Positions 25,677 through 32,708 of a DNA stretch of 64,000 nucleotides are shown here, in pieces. The position numbers and the translations under genes were made by a program. Below the pieces are notes generated by a model. The model did no database searches, was not told the DNA's origin, and worked only from the letters and a program-made list of their open reading frames with translations. The first letter of the stretch is position 1. Every line of letters begins with the position of its first letter. Source of the stretch: Rhizobium leguminosarum (lineage in GTDB: Bacteria > Pseudomonadota > Alphaproteobacteria > Rhizobiales > Rhizobiaceae); assembly GCF_002953715.1 (NCBI RefSeq), contig NZ_CP025012.1:3612501-3676500 (forward strand). Reading direction: 5' to 3'.

Positions 25677-26423
25677 TTAGTGGAATGCCGTTGCCGGCCG
25701 ACCTCGTTGCCCGCCCTTAACCGCAAGCCGCTTTTCGGCAAGCGCTCCGAAGGCCAGGCCCAGGGCTGCCCAGAGGATCACATGCATGCCAAGCGAGGTC
25801 GTGCGGAACCGCCAGAGCACCATCGCCGAGAAGTTCTCCGGCACCTCGTTGATCGGCGGCAGCAGATAGAGCACGACGCCGATAAAGACGAGATAGACAA
25901 TGCCGGCGATGATCGCGCTGTTCCAGAGACCGAAGCGCTCGGAAAGGCGGCGAGACAGCGCCACCGCGGCAATCAGGGCTGCGAGCGAGACGACGATCAT
26001 CAGGAAGAACAGCTCGGTCCTGGCGCCGATCGTGTCGGGATTGCCGACCGCCGGCGGGTTGGCCGGATACTTGATACTGGGAACGACGACGATCGCCACG
26101 AAGGCGGCAATGGCGATGACGGCCGAGGTGCCACGCGCCGAAAGGCTGCTGAAACGGCCGTGTACGAAAGCGAAGGCAAGTGCGAAGAGCCCGCCGACAG
26201 CGACGCTGTAGGCCATGACGCCGGTGAAAAGGCCGAGACCGGCCTGCGTGGCGCGGCTGACGATTTCAGGTTCGGCAGCTTCGCCGGCCGCCTGGGCGCT
26301 TGCTTCCTCGAAGGCGATCGCCGCATCGACCAGCGGCTCACCGAAAGTATGGGCGAAAGCGAAAACGAGGATGCCAGCAATCAGGCCCGCGAGCATGCCG
26401 CGAAGCAGAAGGTTTCCAACCAT
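25677..26423 (-). CDS. cbtA: Cobalt transporter subunit CbtA
   Basis: A 248-aa membrane protein with about six hydrophobic segments. It starts MVGNLLLRGMLAGLIAGILV, and has the family features FAHTFGEPLVDAAIAFEE and GLFTGVMAYSVAVGGLFALAF near the N-terminal half. CbtA and CbtB form a proposed cobalt uptake system whose genes are typically under B12 riboswitches (comparative-genomics knowledge). It follows cbtB on the same strand. A palindromic repeat separates the two genes, and the shared riboswitch lies upstream of cbtB. Confidence 0.9.
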   Translation of the reverse strand: MVGNLLLRGMLAGLIAGILVFAFAHTFGEPLVDAAIAFEEASAQAAGEAAEPEIVSRATQAGLGLFTGVMAYSVAVGGLFALAFAFVHGRFSSLSARGTSAVIAIAAFVAIVVVPSIKYPANPPAVGNPDTIGARTELFFLMIVVSLAALIAAVALSRRLSERFGLWNSAIIAGIVYLVFIGVVLYLLPPINEVPENFSAMVLWRFRTTSLGMHVILWAALGLAFGALAEKRLAVKGGQRGRPATAFH

Positions 26424-26440
26424 GTCAGAACTCCCTTAAA

Positions 26441-26540
26441 GCATGTCGCGCAAAAGTGTGCAGCGGTTTTGCGATAACGACATGCGCAAAACAAAAACCT
26501 AAAGCGCGATGAGCGAATCTGAAAGATCGCGACGCGCTTT
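26441..26540. repeat. Palindromic repeat, copy 2, ending in the cbtB stop codon
   Basis: First hairpin 26441-26485 has arms GCATGTCG/CGACATGC around AAAAGTGTGCAGCGGTTTT. The second hairpin 26501-26540 has arms AAAGCGCG/CGCGCTTT, and its last two bases are part of the cbtB TAA stop (26539-26541). Same family as 17630-17681 and 51397-51475. Confidence 0.78.
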
Positions 26541-26748
26541 AGTGGCAGGGAAAGCCGAGGAGATGGCGGCCGTCATGCACAAATTCGTGCACATACATGC
26601 CATTGAACAGCGCCATCGCGCCTTCCTCGGTGCCGACGAAATAGAGGACGATGAGCATCAGCAGGCCGCCAAAAATCGCCCAGGGCAGGATCTCGCCTAC
26701 AGGGATCGGCGCCGGTACCGCAACGGGCGCGAAAGTGGTGTCAGACAT
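26539..26748 (-). CDS. cbtB: Cobalt transporter subunit CbtB
   Basis: A 69-aa protein with one transmembrane helix (about residues 20-42, ILPWAIFGGLLMLIVLYFVG) and the C-terminal histidine-rich motif HEFVHDGRHLLGFPCH, the hallmark of CbtB and a likely metal-binding site. CCGGAGGAATAC before ATG 26748 sets the start; the open frame extending upstream to 27579 passes through the riboswitch and is not coding. It is the first gene of cbtBA and is directly controlled by the cobalamin riboswitch. Confidence 0.92.
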   Translation of the reverse strand: MSDTTFAPVAVPAPIPVGEILPWAIFGGLLMLIVLYFVGTEEGAMALFNGMYVHEFVHDGRHLLGFPCH

Positions 26749-26774
26749 GTATTCCTCCGGGAATGACGCGTTCA

Positions 26775-26912
26775 GTCGAAAGAGTGCTTGTGCAGTAGGG
26801 TCTGACTTCCAGCGCGAAGAACTTTCGACACGCTGGTCACAGTGGCGCGACCGCGCCGGACTTACACCGGCTTCCAAACCCGCAACAGCACGGTTATATC
26901 TGCACGCCGAAG
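26775..26912 (-). ncRNA. Cobalamin (B12) riboswitch upstream of cbtBA
   Basis: Read on the minus strand the leader shows the conserved core in order: a GC-rich helix GCCGGTGTAAGTCCGGC (26855-26871), GCGGTCGCGCCACTGTGA (the GCCACTG element, 26837-26846), and a B12-box-like GCGCTGGAAGTCAGACC with CTACTGC (about 26791-26815). The cbtB ribosome binding site follows about 35 bases later. When adenosylcobalamin is plentiful it should reduce cbtBA expression. Boundaries are approximate. Confidence 0.9.
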
Positions 26913-26979
26913 AGACTGTCAACGAAACTTCACGAGCCGGCGAAGGTCGCTTAGCCGCATTCCGGAGACGAGAACGACC

Positions 26980-27534
26980 GTGAATACGCGCCTCACCTGG
27001 ATCTGCCACGGCGCGACGACGGCGAACCGCAAGGCGCTCTTCCCGCTCGACGAACCGCTGGAAGGCAAGGCGGCGGAAGAAGCCGGCAAAATGGCCGCCC
27101 CGCCGCGTGCCGACCGCATTGCCATGAGCCCCGCTTTGCGTGCCCGCCAGACCGCGGAGGCGCTCCACCTCGAAGCCCGGATAGACCTGGCACTTCGCGA
27201 CTGCGACCATGGCCGCTGGGCCGGCAGGTCGCTCGCGGCGATAGAGGCCGAAGAGCCGGAGAACCTCATGGCCTGGATGAGCGATCCGGAAGCGGCCCCG
27301 CATGGCGGCGAGAGCCTTGTTGATCTGCGCACCCGCGTCGCCGGCTGGATGGACAGCGAATCCGCCCTCGGCGGCCATGTGATCGCCGTCAGCCACGCAG
27401 CCGTCATCCGGGCGGCGGTCGCTCATGTGCTTCAGGCGCCGCTCTCCTCCTTCTGGCTGAGCGACGTGGAGCCGCTCGCCATCGTCCGCATGACCAGCAA
27501 CGGGCGGCGCTGGTCGCTGCGCTTCCAGCATTAG
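26980..27534 (+). CDS. Histidine phosphatase-superfamily protein with atypical CHG motif
   Basis: A 184-aa cytoplasmic protein of the phosphoglycerate-mutase/alpha-ribazole-phosphatase fold. The phosphohistidine motif normally reads RHG; here it reads TWICHGAT (Cys9-His10-Gly11), with Cys in place of Arg. The second-half motifs are kept: SPALRARQTAEAL, CDHGRWAG and the second His in AVSHAAVIRAAV. GTG 26980 is the preferred start, at the fold's first strand, though its GGAG is 13 bases away. It is divergent from cbtBA, so a role in cobalamin assembly, such as CobC-like dephosphorylation, is possible but only inferred. Confidence 0.75.
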   Translation: MNTRLTWICHGATTANRKALFPLDEPLEGKAAEEAGKMAAPPRADRIAMSPALRARQTAEALHLEARIDLALRDCDHGRWAGRSLAAIEAEEPENLMAWMSDPEAAPHGGESLVDLRTRVAGWMDSESALGGHVIAVSHAAVIRAAVAHVLQAPLSSFWLSDVEPLAIVRMTSNGRRWSLRFQH

Positions 27535-27634
27535 AAACTGCTGATTCTTATCCAGCCTTGCACAAGCAAATCGCGTCATCTCTGTTGAACCCGGTTTCGC
27601 GGGGACTACTTCCTTGTCTCAAGGAGATGGAAGA

Positions 27635-27751
27635 ATGACATATGATTGGAGTGGTGAGCGCACGCGACGTCTGCGTTTCATGCGTGTCGCCACGGTCACG
27701 GTTCTGGTGGGTCTCATCGTCAGCGTTCCGCTGCTGATCGTCACCGCCTGA
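27635..27751 (+). CDS. Small single-helix membrane peptide (38 aa)
   Basis: ATG 27635 is preceded by AAGGAG at an ideal distance. The peptide starts MTYDWSGERTRRLRF, basic and cytoplasmic-looking, then has one hydrophobic helix (VATVTVLVGLIVSVPLLIV). It is followed 10 bases later by a hairpin terminator, so it forms its own transcription unit. Function unknown. Confidence 0.65.
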   Translation: MTYDWSGERTRRLRFMRVATVTVLVGLIVSVPLLIVTA

Positions 27752-27760
27752 AGCACGAGA

Positions 27761-27800
27761 AAGGGCGAGCGATGCATTAGCACGCTCGCCTTCGTTCTTT
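27761..27800 (+). terminator. Terminator after the 38-aa peptide gene
   Basis: Stem AAGGGCGAGCG / CGCTCGCCTT with an 11-base loop, followed by a T-rich CGTTCTTTC stretch. Confidence 0.65.
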
Positions 27801-27985
27801 CCCGCATCGGCCGGTCTCCCGAACCGGGATCGCGCTGACAACGGCACCCTGGTTCCCCACAAGCCCCGTCGGGTCTCTCAGCGGCACAGCAACAGGCTGC
27901 TGCCTCCGATAATTCGCCTTCTGGTTTCAACAAACATTTCAGACTTTTGTGATATCTCCGCGAAGGTGGTGACGGAGAAGGCATA

Positions 27986-29557
27986 ATGCCGGTGTTTTTC
28001 CAAAGCAGGGCCGGAAGGCAATGCGTGTCGATCGTCGGATTTGGGGTAACCCTCTGGCTCCTCGGCACGCTGTTGCAGCTCGACGACAGCCTGGTCTCCT
28101 TCATGACCGGCTTCGGCGAATACGGCGCCGACAAGCTCGTTCTGGCGTTCGGCATCGCCGGCGCCATGAGCTTCATCTATTCGGTGCTGCGCATCGCCGA
28201 CCTGCGCAAGGAGATGGAACTGCGTACCACCGCCCAGGCAAAGGCCGATTGGACCGCAACCCACGACCATCTGACCAAACTGCCGAACCGCTACGCCTTC
28301 GAGCGCAAGATCCTCTCACGGCCGATCAAGGACGACGAGGCCGAGATTGAGGAATGGGACCGCAACGTCACCATCTTCTCCGTCGACCTCGACGGCTTCA
28401 AGAAGGTCAATGACCTCGTCGGCCACAAGGGCGGCGACATCCTGTTGATCGAGGTTGCCAGACGCATCTGCGCGCTCGGCAATGCCGATTGCGTCTATCG
28501 CTTCGGCGGCGACGAATTCATCATCGTCGCCTTCGCCCTGACGGCGCAGCGCGAGGAGCGTTTTGCCAAGCTGCTGATCCAGGCTGTCACCCGGCCGATC
28601 CATATCGATGGCTTTGCCGTCGAAGTCGGCGCCAGCGTCGGCTATGACCGCTGGACCGAGGAAGCCGAACCGCTGGAGGATGCCGCCCACCGTGCCGACC
28701 TCGCCATGTACGAGGCGAAATCACGCGGCCCCAACCATTATTTCGTCTTCGAACTTTCGATGCAGGACAAGGTAACGGAACGCGCCGCGTTGGAAACCAG
28801 GCTGCGCGCCGCAATCTCCGACAAGGCGATCAAGCCCTTCTATCAGCCGCTGATCGACCTGAAGACCGGTCAGCTCTGCGGCTTCGAGGCGCTGGCGCGC
28901 TGGATCGGCGACGACGGCATCAACATCCCGCCGCCGGTCTTCATCGATATCGCCGAGGAAACCGGCATGATCACCGCATTGTTCGAAGATCTTCTCGCCC
29001 AGGCCTGCAACGACGCCCTCACCTGGCCGGAGCATGTAACTTTGTCCTTCAACGTCTCGCCGGTGCAGATGGAAGACAGATTGCTGACGTCGCGCATTCT
29101 CAAGGTGCTTTCGGCAAGCCGGCTGCCGCCGCAGCGCCTGGAAGTGGAGATCACCGAAAACGCGCTGATCCAGGATCCCGCCGTCGCCGCCCTCATTCTC
29201 GACGAACTGCACGCCGCCGGCATCCAGATCGCACTCGACGATTTCGGCACGGGCTATTCGAGCCTCGCCCAGCTGTCCCGCTATCGTTTCGACAAGATCA
29301 AGATCGACAAAAGCTTCATCGCCACCTATCGCGACGAGGAGCGCCAGGAAAAGATTGTCCGCGCCATGCTCGGCCTCGGCAGGAGCCTCAACATCAAGAC
29401 GACTGCGGAAGGCATCGAGGAGCACGGCCAGCTCGCCTTCCTGCTGCAGCTCGGCTGCGACATCGGCCAGGGCTATCTCTTCGGCAAGGCGATGCCCGCC
29501 GCCGAGGCGAGCATCTTCATCAGCGATCGCAATGCCAGCCTGGCCTCCACGGCCTGA
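27986..29557 (+). CDS. GGDEF-EAL cyclic-di-GMP signalling protein
   Basis: A 523-aa protein with a short N-terminal membrane region (two hydrophobic stretches within residues 14-70), a GGDEF domain (about 90-250) and an EAL domain (about 265-515). The diguanylate cyclase signature is intact (RFGGDEF), as are the key phosphodiesterase motifs: FEALARW, EITEN, LDDFGTGYSS, KIDKSF and AEGIEEH. It could therefore both make and degrade cyclic-di-GMP, and the net direction cannot be told. GGAGAAGG precedes ATG. It is a single-gene unit, convergent with the phosphate transporter gene. Confidence 0.92.
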   Translation: MPVFFQSRAGRQCVSIVGFGVTLWLLGTLLQLDDSLVSFMTGFGEYGADKLVLAFGIAGAMSFIYSVLRIADLRKEMELRTTAQAKADWTATHDHLTKLPNRYAFERKILSRPIKDDEAEIEEWDRNVTIFSVDLDGFKKVNDLVGHKGGDILLIEVARRICALGNADCVYRFGGDEFIIVAFALTAQREERFAKLLIQAVTRPIHIDGFAVEVGASVGYDRWTEEAEPLEDAAHRADLAMYEAKSRGPNHYFVFELSMQDKVTERAALETRLRAAISDKAIKPFYQPLIDLKTGQLCGFEALARWIGDDGINIPPPVFIDIAEETGMITALFEDLLAQACNDALTWPEHVTLSFNVSPVQMEDRLLTSRILKVLSASRLPPQRLEVEITENALIQDPAVAALILDELHAAGIQIALDDFGTGYSSLAQLSRYRFDKIKIDKSFIATYRDEERQEKIVRAMLGLGRSLNIKTTAEGIEEHGQLAFLLQLGCDIGQGYLFGKAMPAAEASIFISDRNASLASTA

Positions 29558-29565
29558 CGGGCGCC

Positions 29566-31167
29566 TTAAAAAACCTGACGCATGATCACGAAGAGCACGA
29601 AGGCGATCGCGATCGAGGCCGGCAACGTCAGCACCCAGGCCATCAGCATGTTACGCACGGTCGACCATTGCAGGCCGGAACCGTTCGCCGCCATGGTGCC
29701 GGCAACGCCGGACGACAACACGTGGGTGGTCGAGACCGGCAGGCCGAGATGATCGGCGGAAGCGATGGTGACCATCGCCACGACTTCGGCTGCCGCACCC
29801 TGACCATAGGTCAGATGCGTCTTGCCGATCTTCTCGCCGACGGTGACGACGATGCGCTTCCAGCCCACCATCGTACCGAGGCCGAGCGCGATCGCGACCG
29901 CCACTTTCACCCAAAGCGGGATGAACTTCGTCGCGTTGTCGACCGCCTTGTGGTAGTTCGTCACTGCGCTGAGGTCGCCGGCATCCATCGGCAGCAGCTT
30001 CTGCTTGTCGATCAGCTTCAGCGCCTCGCCGATCAGATAGATGTCGTTGCGGACGTTGCCGACGAGATTGGTCGGCACCGCTTCGAGCGTCGGGAAGCCG
30101 GCGACTTCGGCACTTGTCTGGTGGATATATTGCTGCAAGGCCGGCGTCGTCGCATCCGTCCACGTCTTGTTCTTGACGGCGTTGCTGACCTCGGCCTTGT
30201 AGTCCGCGACCGTAACGCCCGGCTTCACATATTTGCCGAGTGCGGTTTCCACCTGGGCTGATGCCGACTTGTAGGCTTCGAGATAGTTGACATCCGGCGT
30301 GCGGTTCAGCGCGAAAGCCGTCGGCACCAGGCCGATCAGGATCAGCATGATGAGGCCCATGCCCTTCTGGCCGTCGTTGGAGCCGTGGGCGAAGCTGACG
30401 CCGGTGCAGGTGAAGATCAGGATCGCACGGATCCAGAGCGGCGGCGGCTGGTTGCCCTTCGGTTCGGCATAGAGCGCCTTGTTGCGCACCAGAAGCTTCA
30501 TGACCAGCAGGAGGACAGCGGAAAGACCGAAGCCGATCAGCGGCGAGATCAAAAGCGACAGGCCGATATTCGTCGCCTGCGACCAGTCGACGCCGCTGGT
30601 CGCGGTGCCTGCCGGCGCCAGGAACTGGTTGGCAAGGCCGACGCCGATGATCGAGCCGACCAGCGTATGCGAACTCGACGACGGCAGACCGAGATACCAG
30701 GTTCCCAGATTCCAGACGATCGCGGCGATGAGGAGCGCGAAAACCATGGCAAGGCCGGAGCCGGAACCGACCTGCAGGATCAATTCCACCGGCAGCAGTG
30801 CCAGAATGCCGAAGGCGACGGCGCCGCTCGAGGTCAGCACGCCGAGGAAGTTGAAGAAGCCGGACCAGATGACAGCGAATTCCGCCGGCATGGAACGGGT
30901 GTAGATCACGGTGGCGACGGCATTGGCCGTATCATGGAAACCGTTGACGAACTCGAAGCCGAGCGCGATGAGCAGCGCAAGGCCTAAGAGAATCCAGGGA
31001 ACGGCGACTGCAGTTGTCAGGTCGCGGCCGAGTGCATAGGCGACATATCCAAGGCCGCAGACCAGAACGAGTGCGAATACCGGCAAGAACCACTTGCCGG
31101 CCGAATTCGAACTGTGCAGCGGATGGGACGTGTCGCTATGAACCTGGCTGGGGGCAATATCGGCCAT
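29566..31167 (-). CDS. pit: PiT-family low-affinity phosphate transporter
   Basis: A 533-aa inner-membrane protein. Both PiT signature repeats are visible: GFEFVNGFHDTANAVATVIYT near residues 50-70 and SFAHGSNDGQKGMGLIM in the second half, together with GLPSSSSHTLVGSIIG and GLPVSTTHVLSSGVAG. A hydrophilic insertion of about 130 residues (about 290-420) separates the halves. It takes up phosphate, probably as a metal-phosphate complex, using the proton gradient. The DUF47/PhoU-like partner gene often found before rhizobial pit is not adjacent here. Confidence 0.92.
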   Translation of the reverse strand: MADIAPSQVHSDTSHPLHSSNSAGKWFLPVFALVLVCGLGYVAYALGRDLTTAVAVPWILLGLALLIALGFEFVNGFHDTANAVATVIYTRSMPAEFAVIWSGFFNFLGVLTSSGAVAFGILALLPVELILQVGSGSGLAMVFALLIAAIVWNLGTWYLGLPSSSSHTLVGSIIGVGLANQFLAPAGTATSGVDWSQATNIGLSLLISPLIGFGLSAVLLLVMKLLVRNKALYAEPKGNQPPPLWIRAILIFTCTGVSFAHGSNDGQKGMGLIMLILIGLVPTAFALNRTPDVNYLEAYKSASAQVETALGKYVKPGVTVADYKAEVSNAVKNKTWTDATTPALQQYIHQTSAEVAGFPTLEAVPTNLVGNVRNDIYLIGEALKLIDKQKLLPMDAGDLSAVTNYHKAVDNATKFIPLWVKVAVAIALGLGTMVGWKRIVVTVGEKIGKTHLTYGQGAAAEVVAMVTIASADHLGLPVSTTHVLSSGVAGTMAANGSGLQWSTVRNMLMAWVLTLPASIAIAFVLFVIMRQVF

Positions 31168-31458
31168 GGCATAATTCCTTATTCCGTTTGCAAATTTGCC
31201 TTTTGTTAATAATTCCGCCGCGTGAAGCTCTCATGACGCCCCGACTGAACCGCCCGTAAGCCACTGATGCCGGGCGATATTGACGGTGATGCGCCTGGTA
31301 CCGTTGCCTCCAAAAAAGTTGCCGCGTTGCGATCCCAAGCGGCGGACGATGGTTGTCTGCGCAATGACAAAAGCGCGCCCCGAGCGAATAAATCCTTCCC
31401 GCCTGGAACTCCGACGCTAAGTTCGGTCATCTCACACCCGCGCGGAGTCTTAGAAGAC

Positions 31459-32637
31459 ATGTCATCGACCGACCTGCTGCTGACCTTCAACACCGGCTCC
31501 TCGACCGTTAAGATCGGCATCTTCGCGATAGACGGCGCCGAGGCACGGCGCATCGGCAAGGGCGTGATCGATTTTCGCGCCGAGCCGCTGTCACTCGGCC
31601 TGACGAAAGGGTCGCAGACCTTTGAGATGCCGCTGAAGGCCGAGGTGACGGAAGATCTGCACGGCGTCATCGATGAGACCTTCGCGCTTCTCGCCGATCA
31701 TTTCGACATGACCGCCGCGCGCGCTGCCGGCCACCGCGTCGTCCATGGCGGCGACCGCTTCATCAGGGCGATCGGCCTCGACGCCGCCGCAATCGATGCC
31801 ATCGACGCGCTTACCCCGCTGGCACCCCTGCACCAGCCGCAGGCGCTGCGTTTCATCCGCGCGCTCAAGCATCTGAAACCGCATCTTGCCCAGACCGGCT
31901 CCTTCGATACGGCCTTCCACGCCACGCAGGACGATCTCGTTCGCCGCTTCGCCATTCCTCGTACGCTGCATGACGAAGGCATCAAGCGTTACGGCTTCCA
32001 CGGCCTGTCCTATAAATTCATCGCCGGAGAGCTTCGCCGCAAGGCGCCGCGCGCGGCAAAAGTGGTCGTCGCCCATCTCGGCAGCGGCGCCAGCCTCTGT
32101 GCGCTGGATGACGGCGTCAGCCGCGATTGCAGCATGGGCTTTTCGACGCTCGATGGCATCCCGATGGCGACGCGCCCGGGCTGGCTCGATCCCGGCGTCA
32201 TCCTGCATCTGGCCGGTCAGAGGAAGCTGTCCTTCGAGGAGATCGAGGACCTGCTCTATCACCGCTGCGGCCTGCTTGGCGTCTCCGGCATCAGCGCCGA
32301 TACGCGCGAGCTGTTGAAGGCCGGCCGGCCGGAGGCGCGCCAGGCGATCGACCTCTTCACGCTGCGCATTGCCGGCGAAATCGGCCGCATGGCGGCAACG
32401 CTTGGTGGCCTTGACGCCATCGTCTTCACCGCCGGCATCGGCGAGCATCAACCGGAAATCCGCGCCGGCGTGGCCAAGCGGCTGTCCTGGCTTGGCCTTG
32501 CGATCGACGAAAGGGCCAATGCCGCCAATGATTTTACGATCAGCACCAGGGAAAGCCGCATCGCCACCCATGTCATCGCCACCGATGAGGAACAGGTCAT
32601 CGCCGAGGAGGCACTGTCCGTTCTTCGCAGTGACTGA
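31459..32637 (+). CDS. ackA: Acetate kinase
   Basis: A 392-aa enzyme interconverting acetyl phosphate plus ADP with acetate plus ATP. Motifs include LLLTFNTGSSTVKIGIF at the N-terminus, GHRVVHGG, RYGFHGLSYKF, VVAHLGSGASLCALDDG, and the ATP-binding FTAGIGEHQPEIR. ATG 31459 begins at the conserved strand; the longer open frame from 31267 lacks such a match. About 290 bases without a gene separate it from pit, presumably holding both promoters. It is followed 71 bases later by phosphoketolase, which supplies its acetyl phosphate. Confidence 0.95.
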   Translation: MSSTDLLLTFNTGSSTVKIGIFAIDGAEARRIGKGVIDFRAEPLSLGLTKGSQTFEMPLKAEVTEDLHGVIDETFALLADHFDMTAARAAGHRVVHGGDRFIRAIGLDAAAIDAIDALTPLAPLHQPQALRFIRALKHLKPHLAQTGSFDTAFHATQDDLVRRFAIPRTLHDEGIKRYGFHGLSYKFIAGELRRKAPRAAKVVVAHLGSGASLCALDDGVSRDCSMGFSTLDGIPMATRPGWLDPGVILHLAGQRKLSFEEIEDLLYHRCGLLGVSGISADTRELLKAGRPEARQAIDLFTLRIAGEIGRMAATLGGLDAIVFTAGIGEHQPEIRAGVAKRLSWLGLAIDERANAANDFTISTRESRIATHVIATDEEQVIAEEALSVLRSD

Positions 32638-32708
32638 TCCAGATCAACAGCTTGCCGGCATCCGCCGGTAGAATTGACGTTGAAGACGTTTTCGAACGGG
32701 AGAAACCC

